Notes: generated from the letters alone by a model not told the origin. 64,000 nucleotides of DNA from Streptomyces sp. NBC_01198 (GCF_036010485.1 NZ_CP108568.1:2440001-2504000); one strand, 5' to 3'; shown: positions 40,059-50,487, counted from the stretch's first letter. Made by a program: numbers and translations.

Positions 40059-42074
40059 TCAGTCGTTGTTCTGCCCCGGCGTGGTCTTCGCGATCTGCAT
40101 CAGGAATTCCGCGTTGGACTTGGTCTGCTTCATCTTGTCCAGCAGCAGCTCGATGGCCTGCTGCTGGTCCAGCGCGTGAAGCACCCGGCGCAGCTTCCAG
40201 ACGATGCCCAGCTCCTCGCCGCCGAGCAGGATCTCCTCCTTGCGGGTACCGGACGCGTCCACGTCCACCGCGGGGAAGATGCGCTTGTCGGCGAGCTTGC
40301 GGTCGAGCTTGAGCTCCATGTTGCCGGTGCCCTTGAACTCCTCGAAGATCACCTCGTCCATCCGCGAGCCGGTCTCGACCAGCGCGGTGGCCAGGATGGT
40401 CAGCGAACCGCCGTCCTCGATGTTGCGCGCCGCACCGAAGAACCGCTTCGGCGGGTAGAGGGCGGTGGAGTCCACACCACCGGACAGGATGCGGCCGGAG
40501 GCGGGCGCGGCCAGGTTGTACGCACGGCCCAGGCGGGTGATCGAGTCCAGCAGCACGACCACGTCGTGCCCCAGCTCCACCAGGCGCTTGGCGCGTTCGA
40601 TGGCCAGCTCGGCGACCGTGGTGTGGTCCTCGGCCGGGCGGTCGAAGGTCGAGGAGATGACCTCGCCCTTCACCGACCGCTGCATGTCGGTGACCTCTTC
40701 AGGACGCTCGTCCACCAGCACCACCATCAGGTGGCACTCGGGGTTGTTGGTGGTGATCGCGTTGGCCACGGCCTGCATGATCATGGTCTTACCGGTCTTC
40801 GGCGGTGCCACGATCAGACCGCGCTGGCCCTTGCCGATCGGCGACACCAGGTCGATGATCCGGGTGGTCAGCACGCCCGGGTCGGTCTCCAGCTGGAGCC
40901 GGTCCTGCGGGTACAGCGGGGTGAGCTTGTTGAACTCGGGACGGCCCCGCCCGGAGTCGGCGGCCATGCCGTTCGCGGAGTCCAGCCGGACCAGCGCGTT
41001 GAACTTCTCGCGGCGCTCGCCGTCCTTGGGCTGCCGCACCGCACCGGTGACGTGGTCGCCCTTGCGCAGCCCGTTCTTGCGGACCTGCGCCAGCGACACG
41101 TACACGTCGTTCGGGCCCGGCAGGTAGCCGGAGGTGCGGATGAACGCGTAGTTGTCGAGGATGTCGAGGATGCCGGCCACCGGGATCAGCACGTCGTCGT
41201 CGGCGACCTGCGGCTCGCCGCCGCCACCGAACTCCTCGCGGCGGTTGCCGCGGCCCCTGCGGTCGCGGTAACGGCCCCTGCGACGGCCGCGGCCGTCGCC
41301 GAACTCGTCGTCGTCCTGGGGGCCGCCGCCCTGACCGCCCTGGCCGCCCTGCTGCGGGCCCTGGCCCTGGCCCTGGCCCTGGCCGCCGCCCTGCTGCTGG
41401 CGGTCGCCGCGGTCCCGGCCCTGCCGGTTGCCGCCGCCGTCGCCGGCGCCGTCCTCGCGGTTGCGCTGGCGGTCCCGCTGGCGCTCCCTGCGGTCGCCGC
41501 GCTGGCCGCGCTGGCGGTCCTGGCGGTCGTCGCCGCCGCCCTGCTGCTTGCCGTCGCCCTTGGCCTCAGCGGTGTCCGCGGCGGCCTCCGCCGCCCGGTC
41601 GGCCCGCTCGGTCTTCGCGGCCTTGGCCTGCTCACCGGCCGGCTGGCCGGGGATCTCGATCTGCTTGTGCTCCTGCCGCTGCTCGGGGGCCACAGTGGTC
41701 GTCGCCGCGGCGACCGGGGCCTGCGCCTCAGCGGTCTGCTCGATGCGGGCCTTCGAGGTGGTGCGCCGCTTGGGCTTGTCCGCGACGCCGTTGTCGGCGG
41801 CCACGGGTGCGGCGGGCGCGGACGTGCCGCCGCCGGCCTGGCGCTCCTTGATGGTCTCGATCAGCTGGCTCTTGCGCATCCGCGCGGTGCCCTTGATACC
41901 GAGGCCTGAGGCGAGCTGCTGCAGTTCGGCCAGCACCATGCCGTCCAGGCCGGTCCCGGTCCGGCGGCGCCGCGACGCACTGGCCGTGGCAGCACCGTTA
42001 GCAGGCGCGGCGGCGTCGGACGAGGCGACAGTGTCATCTGCGCGCACGCCCATCAGATCGGTGGTGTCGCTCAC
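40059..42074 (-). CDS. rho: Transcription termination factor Rho
   Basis: A 671-residue hexameric RNA helicase. The N-terminal Rho_N helix-extended-helix ([20 protein letters not shown]) is followed by a roughly 250-residue Arg/Asp/Gln/Gly-rich insertion with [14 protein letters not shown] and [18 protein letters not shown], typical of high-GC actinobacteria and probably RNA-binding. The cold-shock-like RNA-binding domain ([21 protein letters not shown]) and the ATPase with VAPPKTGKT and [11 protein letters not shown] are intact. GTG 42074 has GGAAGGA seven bases upstream. It ends with a strong hairpin. Confidence 0.96.
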   Translation of the reverse strand: MSDTTDLMGVRADDTVASSDAAAPANGAATASASRRRRTGTGLDGMVLAELQQLASGLGIKGTARMRKSQLIETIKERQAGGGTSAPAAPVAADNGVADKPKRRTTSKARIEQTAEAQAPVAAATTTVAPEQRQEHKQIEIPGQPAGEQAKAAKTERADRAAEAAADTAEAKGDGKQQGGGDDRQDRQRGQRGDRRERQRDRQRNREDGAGDGGGNRQGRDRGDRQQQGGGQGQGQGQGPQQGGQGGQGGGPQDDDEFGDGRGRRRGRYRDRRGRGNRREEFGGGGEPQVADDDVLIPVAGILDILDNYAFIRTSGYLPGPNDVYVSLAQVRKNGLRKGDHVTGAVRQPKDGERREKFNALVRLDSANGMAADSGRGRPEFNKLTPLYPQDRLQLETDPGVLTTRIIDLVSPIGKGQRGLIVAPPKTGKTMIMQAVANAITTNNPECHLMVVLVDERPEEVTDMQRSVKGEVISSTFDRPAEDHTTVAELAIERAKRLVELGHDVVVLLDSITRLGRAYNLAAPASGRILSGGVDSTALYPPKRFFGAARNIEDGGSLTILATALVETGSRMDEVIFEEFKGTGNMELKLDRKLADKRIFPAVDVDASGTRKEEILLGGEELGIVWKLRRVLHALDQQQAIELLLDKMKQTKSNAEFLMQIAKTTPGQNND

Positions 42075-42433
42075 GAAGGGTCCTTCCCTGGAGCGGACGT
42101 CGGCCTGTCTGGCTCGGCGACCGGTCGTGCTGTCCGGATCTGGGCGTTTCCGCTGCTCAGAACCGGGGCGGTGGTCCGCCTGATGGCGGCAGAAATACAT
42201 ACGTGCCTTCGGCACGGAGGGAACTCGTACCGAAACTCCGGAGCGTGCTCAACACCGCTCGGGCAGAATCCGACGGCTCGGACCTTGCCTTATGCGGTGT
42301 GGGAGGCTCCCGGAAGAAAAGCGGTCCCACGGAAGGGACACAGTGCATCGCGCCCATCGGGCATCGAATGCAGGCTTGAGGTTAACACTACCGGATCCAA
42401 CAAACATTCCCCCTCTCACGACCGGCAATCGTG
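42075..42433 (-). other. Rho leader/promoter region (359 bp, no gene)
   Basis: Lies between thrB and rho. On the minus strand GGAAT (42410-42406) and GTT (42386-42384) are 19 bases apart, a weaker fit to SigR; TAGTGT (42391-42386) is a -10-like hexamer. GTGCC-TTC-GGCAC (42202-42214) is a small hairpin in the likely untranslated leader, and CACGA/TCGTG (42417-42433) follows the thrB stop. Confidence 0.45.
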
Positions 42434-43357
42434 TCACTGCCCCCCGGCGAGCGGCAGCACACATGCCCCGGACGCGTCCAGTGCCAGACGGTTCGCCGCC
42501 CAGCCCTCACCCGCGATCCGGGAGACCTTGTCGGCGGCCCCCTCGTCGGTGAACGCCAGGACCGTGGGTCCCGCGCCCGACACGACGGCGGGGACGCCCT
42601 CGTTGCGCAACCGGTGGACCAGCGCCAGGGTTTCGGGCATCGCCGGCGCCCGGTAGTCCTGGTGCAACCGGTCCTCGGTGGCCGGCAGCAGCAGGTCGGG
42701 GCGCCTGGTCAGGGCCTCCACCAGCAGCGCCGCCCGCCCCGCGTTGGCCGCCGCGTCGACATGCGGGACCGTACGCGGCAGCAGGCCGCGCGCGGTCTCG
42801 GTCAGCACCGGCGTGGCGGGGACGAAAACCACCGGGACCAGCGAGGCCGCCGGGTCGAGCCGGACCGCCCGGGCCGCACCGCCCTCGCTCCAGGCCACGG
42901 TCAGGCCGCCGAGCAGGCACGCCGCGACGTTGTCCGGGTGCCCCTCGATCTCGGTGGCAAGTTCGAGCAGCGCGGTGTCGTCCAGGACGGACGGGCCGCC
43001 TATGGTCACCGCGCGGGCGGCGATGATGCCCGCGCAGATCGCGGCGGAGGAGGACCCGAGGCCGCGGCCGTGCGGAATGCGGTTCGCGCACACCACCTCA
43101 AGGCCGCGCGGCTGGCCGCCGAGCAGGTCGAAAGCGGTCCGCAGCGAGCGCACGACGAGGTGTTTCTCGTCGCGCGCCAGCGTGTCGGCACCCTCGCCGG
43201 CGATGTCCACGTGCAGGCCGGCGTCCGCGACCCGCACCACGACGTCGTCGTAGAGCCCCAGCGCCAGTCCGAAGGCGTCGAACCCGGGCCCGAGATTGGC
43301 GCTGGTCGCGGGGACGCGCACTCGTACTGCGGCAGCGCGGAACGCGGGACCGGCCAT
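42434..43357 (-). CDS. thrB: Homoserine kinase
   Basis: A 307-residue GHMP kinase converting homoserine to O-phosphohomoserine. Motifs: VRVPATSANLGPGFDAFG at the N-terminus, the ATP-binding PHGRGLGSSSAA and the C-terminal VVSGAGPTVLAF. ATG 43357 follows an AAGGAG at a rather long 12-base distance; upstream open frame has no homology. It is separated from thrC by nearly 700 bp of repeats, so the usual thrC-thrB coupling is broken here. Confidence 0.95.
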   Translation of the reverse strand: MAGPAFRAAAVRVRVPATSANLGPGFDAFGLALGLYDDVVVRVADAGLHVDIAGEGADTLARDEKHLVVRSLRTAFDLLGGQPRGLEVVCANRIPHGRGLGSSSAAICAGIIAARAVTIGGPSVLDDTALLELATEIEGHPDNVAACLLGGLTVAWSEGGAARAVRLDPAASLVPVVFVPATPVLTETARGLLPRTVPHVDAAANAGRAALLVEALTRRPDLLLPATEDRLHQDYRAPAMPETLALVHRLRNEGVPAVVSGAGPTVLAFTDEGAADKVSRIAGEGWAANRLALDASGACVLPLAGGQ

Positions 43358-43557
43358 CTTTCGACGAATCTCCTTGTGCGGTTCGCCCTGCGGGCGCGGC
43401 ACCATTGCCGGGCGGCGGGGCGGGGAGTGGCGATGCGGGGTGGCATCCGCCGGATTCGGGGCACACTGCGGTGCCGCTGGGCCCAGCTTATCGAAGGAAG
43501 GTTCTCCTGCGACATAGGGCGCACGCACAGCGCTTGATGCGTGTCGCACGCGGCGAC

Positions 43558-44030
43558 GTGCGCCCCTCGCCTGCGGCGCGCTTCCCCCGGCCGCGTTCCC
43601 GTCCGTACGTCCCCTCTCCCCCGGGGGCCCTCCCCCCGGCTGCCCTTCCGCAGGGCGGTGCGCTTCCCCGGCTGCCCTGGCGCAGGACGGTGCGCTTCCC
43701 CCGGCCGCCCTTACGCAGGGCGGTGCGCTCCAGGAGCGCGGGGAACGGCGCGCGCAACCCACCACGACCGTCGGGTGGCGACGGACCGCCACCACCCCAA
43801 GGGGCGCGGGGAACTGCGCGACAAGCCCCCACCGGGGGCGCGGGTCGGCACCGACCCAAAGGGGCCGTTCGGTCCGATCCGGACCACCGCCCGGTGGCGG
43901 GCTGGTCGCGCAGTTCCCCGCGCCCCTGATGGGCACCCCCTTGCCGAAGGGGAACCGCACGGCCACCGCGCCCCGCGGAAGGGCACCCCCTGCGAAGGGG
44001 AACCGTCAGGCCGCCGCGGCCAGCGGATGG
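43558..44030. repeat. Noncoding repeat-rich tract between thrC and thrB
   Basis: This part of the 697-bp gap holds several repeat families: three roughly 40-bp tandem units around 43625-43730 sharing GGCGGTGCGCTTCCCC-like cores; a 23-bp sequence starting AGGGGCGCGGGGAACTGCGC at about 43799 with an inverted copy ending about 43926; and two direct copies of GGGCACCCCCT...GAAGGGGAACCG (about 43930 and 43979). The GCGGGGAACTGCGCGAC core is, from memory, dispersed through many Streptomyces intergenic regions. I see no credible coding. Confidence 0.7.
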
Positions 44031-44054
44031 GTGCCCGGGGCGGAAGGGGCCAGG

Positions 44055-45146
44055 TCAGACGAGGCCCAAGCTCCGCGCAGCGGTGTCGGCGTCGACGGGG
44101 ACCGTCAAGGGTCGCGGCGCCCCCGCCACCGCCCAGTCCGGATCCTTCAAGCCGTTGCCGGTGACCGTGCAGACGATGCGCTGGCCCGGGTCGACGCGGC
44201 CCTCTTCGAGGGCCTTGAGCAGGCCGGCGACCGACGCCGCGGAGGCGGGCTCGACGAAGACGCCCTCCTTCGCCGCCAGCAGGCGGTACGCGGACAGGAT
44301 CTGGCGGTCCGTCACCGCCTCGATCGCACCGCCTGACTCGTCCCTGGCCTCCTCCGCGTACTGCCAGGACGCGGGATTGCCGATCCTGATCGCCGTGGCG
44401 ATCGTCTGCGGGCTGCGCACCGGGGCGCCGTTGACGATCGGCGCGGAGCCCGACGCCTGGAAGCCCCACATCCGCGGCTTGCGGGTGGCCATCCCGTCCG
44501 CCGCGTATTCACGGTACCCCCGCCAGTACGCGGTGATGTTGCCCGCGTTGCCGACCGGCAGCAGGTGCAGGTCGGGCGCGTCGCCGAGCGCGTCGACGAT
44601 CTCGAAGGCCGCGGTCTTCTGCCCCTCGATCCGCACCGGGTTGACGGAGTTGACCAGCGCCACCGGGTACTTCTCGCTGAGCCCCCTGGCAAGGTCGAGG
44701 CAGTCGTCGAAGTTGCCGTCGACCTGGAGGATGCGGCTGCCGTGCACCAGCGCCTGGCCCATCTTGCCGAGCGCGATCTTGCCCTGCGGCACGAGCACCG
44801 CGCAGACCATGCCGGCGCGTACGGCGTAGGCCGCGGCCGAGGCGGAGGTGTTGCCGGTGGAGGCGCAGATGACGGCCTGGGCGCCGTCCTCCTTGGCCTT
44901 GGAGATGGCCATGGTCATCCCGCGGTCCTTGAAGGACCCGGTCGGGTTCGCGCCCTCGACCTTGAGGTACACGTCGCAGCCGGTGCGCTCCGACAGCAGC
45001 TGGGCGGGTACCAGCGGGGTGCCACCCTCCAGCAGCGTGACCACCGGGGTGTCCGGGCCGACCGGGAGCCGGTCGCGGTACTCCTCGATGATGCCGCGCC
45101 ACTGGTGGGTGCCCGACATTCGGGGCTGGTCGATTGTTCCGTTCAT
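44055..45146 (-). CDS. thrC: Threonine synthase
   Basis: A 363-residue PLP enzyme making threonine from O-phosphohomoserine. The PLP lysine is in [14 protein letters not shown], the phosphate-binding loop SASAAAYAV and [14 protein letters not shown] are intact. ATG 45146 lies seven bases after the hom stop, so hom and thrC are co-transcribed; an in-frame ATG nine codons on (MSGTHQW) is an alternative. It is followed by the repeat tract. Confidence 0.95.
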   Translation of the reverse strand: MNGTIDQPRMSGTHQWRGIIEEYRDRLPVGPDTPVVTLLEGGTPLVPAQLLSERTGCDVYLKVEGANPTGSFKDRGMTMAISKAKEDGAQAVICASTGNTSASAAAYAVRAGMVCAVLVPQGKIALGKMGQALVHGSRILQVDGNFDDCLDLARGLSEKYPVALVNSVNPVRIEGQKTAAFEIVDALGDAPDLHLLPVGNAGNITAYWRGYREYAADGMATRKPRMWGFQASGSAPIVNGAPVRSPQTIATAIRIGNPASWQYAEEARDESGGAIEAVTDRQILSAYRLLAAKEGVFVEPASAASVAGLLKALEEGRVDPGQRIVCTVTGNGLKDPDWAVAGAPRPLTVPVDADTAARSLGLV

Positions 45147-45153
45147 TGCGGGT

Positions 45154-46503
45154 CTACTCCCCTTCCACACGCATGATGCTGGCGACGCCGTGCACCGTGT
45201 CGAGTTTCCGCAGGCTGGAGACGGTCGCCGAGAGGGCGGCGTCATGCGCGCGGTGGGTGACGACGACGAGGGAGGCCTCCCCGGCCCCGCGGCGCCCGGC
45301 GTCGCCCTGCTCGACCGCGGCGTCGTCGCCGCTGCCTTGATTTCTGCCCTGCTGACGCACCGTGTCGATGGACACGTCGTGCTCGGCGAACACCGTGGCG
45401 ACCTGTGCGAGGACGCCCGGTTTGTCCGCCACGTCGAGGCTGATGTGGTAGCGGGTGACCACATCCCCCATCGGGCTCACCGGCAGTTGCGTGTAAGCGG
45501 ACTCGCCGGCACCGGTGGTCGCCGCCAGTTTGTTGCGGCAGGCGGCCACCAGGTCGCCGAGGACGGCGGAGGCGGTGGGTGCACCGCCGGCGCCGGGACC
45601 GTAGAACATCAGCTGCCCTGCCGCCTCCGCCTCGACGAAGACGGCGTTGTAGGCCCCGCGTACGGAGGCCAGCGGGTGGCTGAGCGGGATCATGGCCGGG
45701 TGCACCCTGGCGGTGACCGAGCGGCCGTCGCGGGCGCGCTCGCAGATGGCCAGCAGCTTGACCGTGCAGCCCATCTTCTTCGCCGAGGCGATGTCGGCCG
45801 CGGTGACCTCGGTGAGGCCCTCGCGGTGCACGTCGTCGATGGTGACCCGGGTGTGGAACGCGATGCCGGCCAGGATCGCGGCCTTCGCGGCGGCGTCGAA
45901 GCCCTCGACGTCGGCGGTGGGGTCGGCCTCGGCGTAACCCAGCGCGGTGGCCTCGTCCAGCGCCTCGCTGTAGCCGGCGCCGGTGGAGTCCATCTTGTCG
46001 AGGATGAAGTTGGTGGTGCCGTTGACGATGCCCAGCACCCGGTTGACCTTGTCGCCGGCCAGCGACTCGCGCAGCGGCCTGATCAGCGGGATCGCACCGG
46101 CGACGGCGGCCTCGTAGTAGAGGTCGACGCCGTGCTCGGCGGCCTTGGCGTGCAGGCTCGCGCCGTCCGCGGCGAGCAGCGCCTTGTTGGCCGACACCAC
46201 GGAGGCGCCGTGCTCGAACGCGGTGGTGATCAGCGTACGCACCGGCTCGATGCCGCCGATGACCTCGACCACGACGTCGATGTCGCCGCTCTTGACCAGC
46301 GCGGTGGCGTCGGTGGTGAGCAGTTCGGCGGGCACGCCCTCGCGGACCCGGTTGGGGCGGCGCACCGCGATACCGGCCAGCTCGATGGGCGCGCCGATCC
46401 GGGCGGCGAGGTCCGCCGTCTGCGTCGTGATGATGCGCGTGACCTCGGAGCCGACCACACCGCAACCGAGCAGCGCCACTTTCAGCGGACGCGTACGCAT
46501 CAT
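45154..46503 (-). CDS. hom: Homoserine dehydrogenase
   Basis: A 449-residue NAD(P)-dependent enzyme producing homoserine, the branch point to threonine and methionine. Motifs: [13 protein letters not shown] (nucleotide binding), [11 protein letters not shown] and the catalytic [17 protein letters not shown]. The C-terminal ACT domain that senses threonine holds an extra roughly 20-residue hydrophilic segment ([20 protein letters not shown]) between RQQG and EASLVVVTH, not usual in relatives I recall. GAGG precedes the tandem ATGATG start. It heads the hom-thrC-thrB order. Confidence 0.95.
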   Translation of the reverse strand: MMRTRPLKVALLGCGVVGSEVTRIITTQTADLAARIGAPIELAGIAVRRPNRVREGVPAELLTTDATALVKSGDIDVVVEVIGGIEPVRTLITTAFEHGASVVSANKALLAADGASLHAKAAEHGVDLYYEAAVAGAIPLIRPLRESLAGDKVNRVLGIVNGTTNFILDKMDSTGAGYSEALDEATALGYAEADPTADVEGFDAAAKAAILAGIAFHTRVTIDDVHREGLTEVTAADIASAKKMGCTVKLLAICERARDGRSVTARVHPAMIPLSHPLASVRGAYNAVFVEAEAAGQLMFYGPGAGGAPTASAVLGDLVAACRNKLAATTGAGESAYTQLPVSPMGDVVTRYHISLDVADKPGVLAQVATVFAEHDVSIDTVRQQGRNQGSGDDAAVEQGDAGRRGAGEASLVVVTHRAHDAALSATVSSLRKLDTVHGVASIMRVEGE

Positions 46504-46626
46504 CCGACCTCGTCTCTCGTACAACTCTCGTGTCGCGTGGGTACGGTCCCGGCTCCCCGGTCCCGTACAGCGTGGAGGGAACCAGTCTCACGCACCGGAT
46601 GGGAGAAGCCACGCCTTGTCCGGATT

Positions 46627-46678
46627 GCGAGACCGGCCGGGCGGACCGTGAGATTTACCGTCCGCCCGGCGATCTCGC
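46627..46678 (-). terminator. Terminator of lysA
   Basis: GCGAGA (46627-46632) with TCTCGC (46673-46678) enclose a 10-bp stem (46637-46646 with 46660-46669). The structure lies 74 bp after the lysA stop and before hom, so the two are probably separate transcripts. Confidence 0.65.
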
Positions 46679-46751
46679 GCTGTTTCGTCGCGCCGGGCGC
46701 GCACCTGCCGCAGATCCTCTTTACCGACTGGTGGGCGCGGTCCGGCCGCTT

Positions 46752-48143
46752 TCAGCCGACGTCGAGCCGCAGCAGGTCCTCCTCCGTCTCCCGGCGGACG
46801 ATCACCCGCGGCCGTCCGTCCGCGACCACCACCACCGGCGGACGCGGCACATGGTTGTAGTTGCTGGCCATCGAGCGGCAGTACGCGCCCGTCGCCGGCA
46901 CCGCGATCAGGTCGCCGGGCGCCAGGTCGCAGGGCAGGAACGCGTCCTTGACCACGATGTCGCCGCTCTCGCAGTGCTTGCCGACCACCCGGCTGAGCAT
47001 CGGCTCGGCGTCGCTGCGCCGGGAGACCAGCGCGACGCTGTACTCGGCGTCGTACAGCGCGGTACGGATGTTGTCCGACATCCCGCCGTCGACGCTGACG
47101 TAGGTGCGCAGGCCTTCGAGCGGCTTGACCGTACCGACCTCGTAGAGGGTGAAGGCGGTCGGGCCGACGATGGCCCGGCCCGGCTCGACCGACAGCCGCG
47201 GCAGGTCGAGGCGGGCCGCCTCGCACTCGCGGGCCACGATCTCGCTCAGCGCCTTGGCGATCTGCTGCGGCTCGGCGGGGTCGTCGTCTGCGGTGTAGGC
47301 GATGCCGAGGCCGCCGCCCAGGTCGATCTCCGGCAGCTGCACCCCGTGCTCGTCGCGGATCCCGGCCAGCAGCGAGACCACCCGGCGGGCGGCCACCTCG
47401 AAACCGGCCATGTCGAAGATCTGCGAGCCGATGTGGCTGTGGATGCCGATCAGCTCCAGGCTCTCCAGCTTCAGCACCCGGCGCACCGCCTCCGCGGCCT
47501 GCCCGCCGGCCAGCGCGAGCCCGAACTTCTGGTCCTCGTGGGCGGTCGCGATGAACTCGTGGGTGTGCGCCTCGACGCCGACCGTCACCCGGATCTGCAC
47601 CGGCTGCCGCCGCCCGTGCCGCTCGGCGGCCGCCGCGACCCTGACGATCTCCTGGAAGGAGTCCAGCACGATCCGGCCGACCCCGGCCCCGACCGCCCGG
47701 TCGATCTCGGCGTTGCTCTTGTTGTTGCCGTGCATCGCGATGCGCTCCGCGGGCATCCCGGCGTCCAGCGCGACGGCCAGCTCGGTGCCCGAGCACACAT
47801 CGAGATTCAGCCCCTCCTCGTGCAGCCAGCGCACCACTGCCCGGGACAGGAACGCCTTGCCGGCGTAGAAGACGTCGGCGTCCGGCCCGAACGCCGCCCG
47901 CCACGCCCGGCAGCGCGCCCGGAAGTCCGCCTCGTCCAGGACGTACGCCGGCGTGCCGAACTCGGCCGCCAGATCCCGTACGTCGATCCCGCCGACCTCG
48001 ACGGCGCCGTCCGCGTTCCGGGTGACGGTACGGGACCAGATGTGCGCGTCCAGCCGGTTGAGGTCGGCGGGCGGGGCGGCGTAGTGGCCCTCGGGCAGGA
48101 CGTCGGCGTGGCGGGGCCCTGCGGGGTGTGCTGATCGGCTCAC
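46752..48143 (-). CDS. lysA: Diaminopimelate decarboxylase
   Basis: A 463-residue PLP-dependent decarboxylase making L-lysine from meso-diaminopimelate. Lys96 in FYAGKAF binds [12 protein letters not shown], the glycine loop [11 protein letters not shown] and KHCESGDI (active-site Cys) are all present. GTG 48143 is the start. Downstream comes hom across a terminator, a typical aspartate-family neighbourhood. Confidence 0.96.
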   Translation of the reverse strand: MSRSAHPAGPRHADVLPEGHYAAPPADLNRLDAHIWSRTVTRNADGAVEVGGIDVRDLAAEFGTPAYVLDEADFRARCRAWRAAFGPDADVFYAGKAFLSRAVVRWLHEEGLNLDVCSGTELAVALDAGMPAERIAMHGNNKSNAEIDRAVGAGVGRIVLDSFQEIVRVAAAAERHGRRQPVQIRVTVGVEAHTHEFIATAHEDQKFGLALAGGQAAEAVRRVLKLESLELIGIHSHIGSQIFDMAGFEVAARRVVSLLAGIRDEHGVQLPEIDLGGGLGIAYTADDDPAEPQQIAKALSEIVARECEAARLDLPRLSVEPGRAIVGPTAFTLYEVGTVKPLEGLRTYVSVDGGMSDNIRTALYDAEYSVALVSRRSDAEPMLSRVVGKHCESGDIVVKDAFLPCDLAPGDLIAVPATGAYCRSMASNYNHVPRPPVVVVADGRPRVIVRRETEEDLLRLDVG

Positions 48144-48224
48144 GGCTGGCTCTCTCGTTCTGGTGCGTAACTCGTCAGAGGTGGTCGGGGCTGAAGCGGG
48201 GCAGCGGCGGGGTGGCTACGGGCG

Positions 48225-49244
48225 TCAGAGGTGGTCCGGGGCGCTGATGCCCAGCAGGTGCAGGCCGCCCGCCAGCACGATGCCGGTCGCGTCGGCGAGG
48301 CGTACCCGTGCTGCGTGGACGGCCGAGGGTTTCTCGTCCCCCTTGGGCAGCGCGGGACACTCGTCCTGGAACCTGAGATAGGCGTCGGCCAGCCGCTCCA
48401 GATGCCGTGCGAGCCGATCGGGCGCGCGGCGGCGGGCGGCGGTCTCGACGACCCGGGGGAAGTCGGCGATCAGCCCGAGCAGTTCCGTCTCGGCCGGGTG
48501 CCGATACGGGTCCCGGGCCGCGGCCTCGACGCGTACGCCCAGGTCGTGGGCGTTGCGCAGCACCGCGCGGGTGCGGGAGTGGGCGTAGCGGACCCGGAAG
48601 AGCGGGTTCGCCTCGCGCTGGTCGAGCAGGGCGGAGGTGGGGCGGGGCGCGTCCTCGGCGGGGGGCCGGAGCAGGGCCCAGCGGGCGGCGTCCGGGCCGA
48701 GGCGGTGGGGGTCGTGCGGCTGCTCTTGGCGGGCGGGCTCGGGTTCGGGTTCGGGTTCGGCCACGCTGAGGCTCTCCCGGCGGCCGCCGGGCGGGGCGCC
48801 CGCGGCCCGCAGCAGCGCGTTGACCGCCTCGGCGACCAGGGTGGCGCGTACTGCCCCCGGCGGCTCGGCCACGACCGTGACCGCGTCACCCGCGAGAGCG
48901 TCACCGCGCCCGTAGCCCGCCCCCTGCTCGCGCACCTGCCGGACGACGTCGGCGTACGCCCGGGCGCTGAGCGTGATGTTCAGGAAGCCGGCGCCGGCGA
49001 TCTCGACCTGGGCGATGCCCGGCTCCTTCGCGAGCCGCACGGCCAGGATCTCGGCGACCTCGTACGCGCTCCGCCCGGCCTGCCCGGCGAGCTGCAGCGC
49101 CACGTTGGTGGCGTAGTCCCCGCACCCCGGCCGGGGCGGCCGCTGCACCACGACCTTTTCCGGCACCGCGACCTGCAACTCCTCCGCCGCGACGGCACGC
49201 CGGACCGTGCTCAGCACGGTCCACGACAGTTCGGCGGGGGTCAC
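48225..49244 (-). CDS. nrtL: ArgS-derived anticodon-binding protein (NrtL type)
   Basis: A 339-residue protein with the N-terminal additional domain of arginyl-tRNA synthetase (VVVQRPPRPGCGDYATNVALQLA) and its C-terminal DALR anticodon-binding domain (RYAHSRTRAVLRNA ... ADAYLRFQDECPAL), but the Rossmann catalytic core with HIGH and KMSK is absent. It therefore cannot charge tRNA; a tRNA-binding or regulatory role is inferred. GTG 49244 is preceded by a -10 box only, so it is probably leaderless. It sits upstream of lysA, where many actinobacteria carry a real argS. Confidence 0.85.
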   Translation of the reverse strand: MTPAELSWTVLSTVRRAVAAEELQVAVPEKVVVQRPPRPGCGDYATNVALQLAGQAGRSAYEVAEILAVRLAKEPGIAQVEIAGAGFLNITLSARAYADVVRQVREQGAGYGRGDALAGDAVTVVAEPPGAVRATLVAEAVNALLRAAGAPPGGRRESLSVAEPEPEPEPARQEQPHDPHRLGPDAARWALLRPPAEDAPRPTSALLDQREANPLFRVRYAHSRTRAVLRNAHDLGVRVEAAARDPYRHPAETELLGLIADFPRVVETAARRRAPDRLARHLERLADAYLRFQDECPALPKGDEKPSAVHAARVRLADATGIVLAGGLHLLGISAPDHL

Positions 49245-49256
49245 GCTCAAAGCGTA
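49245..49256 (-). promoter_or_regulatory. -10 box for leaderless nrtL
   Basis: On the minus strand TACGCT (49256-49251) lies six bases before GTG 49244, without a ribosome-binding site. Confidence 0.55.
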
Positions 49257-49512
49257 GGCGAGACGACCCCTCTGACGGCGACCGGGTTTTCCCCCGGGCG
49301 CCGGGGGTGCCGGTGCGTCGGCCCGGGCCCCCGGGGCGCGCCGCCTGCGGCGGCGGCGTCCTGCGCGCGGGGGCGCGGAACCGGGCTCGCTCGTGCGGGC
49401 CAGCGGTTGCGGGGCTCGCTCGGGCGGGCAGCCGGGCGAGGCACGTGCCCGACGTGGGCGCCTTCCCGGAGGGGTGTCGCTGGCCCGGGTGGCTACCCGG
49501 ATCGCCGGGAGC

Positions 49513-50031
49513 TCAGCCGCCCCCGGGGGCGGCGGCGGTCTGTCCCCGCTGTCCCCTCTGACCACGCGAATCCGCGTCGGCCTCCGCCTCGGCGTCCGCG
49601 TCCGCCCCCGGATCGGGTTCCTGGCCGGCCGCAGGCTGCTCTCGCGCCTCGGGCCCGCGCCGTATCAACCGCCGTACGGTCTCCACGAGCTCGGCCGGCT
49701 CGAAGGGCTTCCCCACATACGCGTCCACCCCACGCGGCCCCCCGGTCCCCTCCGGCAGCGTCCCGGCGCTGACCATCACGATCCCGACGTCCCGCGTCCA
49801 CGGATCCGCGTCCGCCCGCAACCGTGCCGCCGTGCGCACCCCGTCCAACCGCGGCATCATGACGTCCAGCGTCACCACATCCGGCCGCACGCTGTGCACG
49901 ATCTCCAGGCACTCGGCACCATCAGCCGCGGTCACGACCTCGAAGCCCTCCAGCTCCAGGTTGACCCTGATCAACTGCCGGATCACCTTGTTGTCATCCA
50001 CAACAAGCACCCGGCCGGACGCACCCGCCAC
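49513..50031 (-). CDS. Response regulator (receiver domain only)
   Basis: A 172-residue protein: a CheY-like receiver with the acidic pair VVDDN, phospho-acceptor Asp in VTLDVMMPRLDG, Ser/Thr switch MVSAGTLPEG and Lys in YVGKPFEPAEL. There is no DNA-binding output domain; after residue 130 comes an acidic Asp/Ala/Glu repeat tail (GADADAEAEADADSRGQ). GTG 50031 lies seven bases after a TACGCT -10 box, so leaderless expression is likely. No histidine kinase is nearby. It precedes nrtL on the same strand. Confidence 0.9.
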   Translation of the reverse strand: MAGASGRVLVVDDNKVIRQLIRVNLELEGFEVVTAADGAECLEIVHSVRPDVVTLDVMMPRLDGVRTAARLRADADPWTRDVGIVMVSAGTLPEGTGGPRGVDAYVGKPFEPAELVETVRRLIRRGPEAREQPAAGQEPDPGADADAEAEADADSRGQRGQRGQTAAAPGGG

Positions 50032-50044
50032 ACCCCGAAGCGTA
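50032..50044 (-). promoter_or_regulatory. -10 box for leaderless response regulator
   Basis: On the minus strand TACGCT (50044-50039) is followed by seven bases and GTG 50031. Confidence 0.55.
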
Positions 50045-50182
50045 AGCGGGCGACTACTGATGCGTCCGCGTTTTGCCCATTTCTTCCCCGCGAGGAGTGA
50101 CCCCCCTCCCCCGGCACCCCCCACCACCCCACCCAAACCCTGTCGGGCCCACCCTCCCCGAACTGGTACTGTTCTTCCCGTC

Positions 50183-50254
50183 GCCCCCGTAGCTCAGGGG
50201 ATAGAGCAACGGCCTCCGGAGCCGTGTGCGCAGGTTCGAATCCTGCCGGGGGCA
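50183..50254 (+). tRNA. tRNA-Arg (anticodon CCG)
   Basis: A 72-base cloverleaf. The acceptor stem GCCCCCG pairs with CGGGGGC; the D arm is GCTC-AGGGGATA-GAGC; the anticodon stem ACGGC/GCCGT encloses loop CTCCGGA with anticodon CCG; the T arm CAGG-TTCGAAT-CCTG is canonical; discriminator A at 50254. CCA is not encoded. It decodes CGG and marks the left edge of the accessory island. Confidence 0.96.
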
Positions 50255-50266
50255 CTTCCGGAAAAT

Positions 50267-50302
50267 GGCTCTGACCAGCAGAGATGCCGGTCAGAGCCTT
50301 TC
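50267..50302 (+). terminator. Terminator of tRNA-Arg
   Basis: GGCTCTGACC (50267-50276) and GGTCAGAGCC (50289-50298) form a perfect 10-bp stem followed by TTTCTT, 13 bp after the tRNA. Confidence 0.85.
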
Positions 50303-50474
50303 TTGTACCTGCCAAAACGCACACGGTCTCCTGACCGTTGCTCTTCTCGACCTCAGAAGGTCATCGCCTAGTACTACAGTCTGACTTTGCGATCTTGTCG
50401 GGGCTGTAGCGCCTCACCTGGCGGGAAGTCTGGTGGCGCACGTATATCGCGTTGTGGGTTCGGCGGTGCCGCCA

Positions 50475-50487
50475 TAAGGTCACCGGC
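50475..50487 (+). promoter_or_regulatory. -10 box for leaderless YqeY-like gene
   Basis: TAAGGT (50475-50480) lies seven bases before ATG 50488. Alternatively AAGGT is a ribosome-binding site. Confidence 0.45.
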
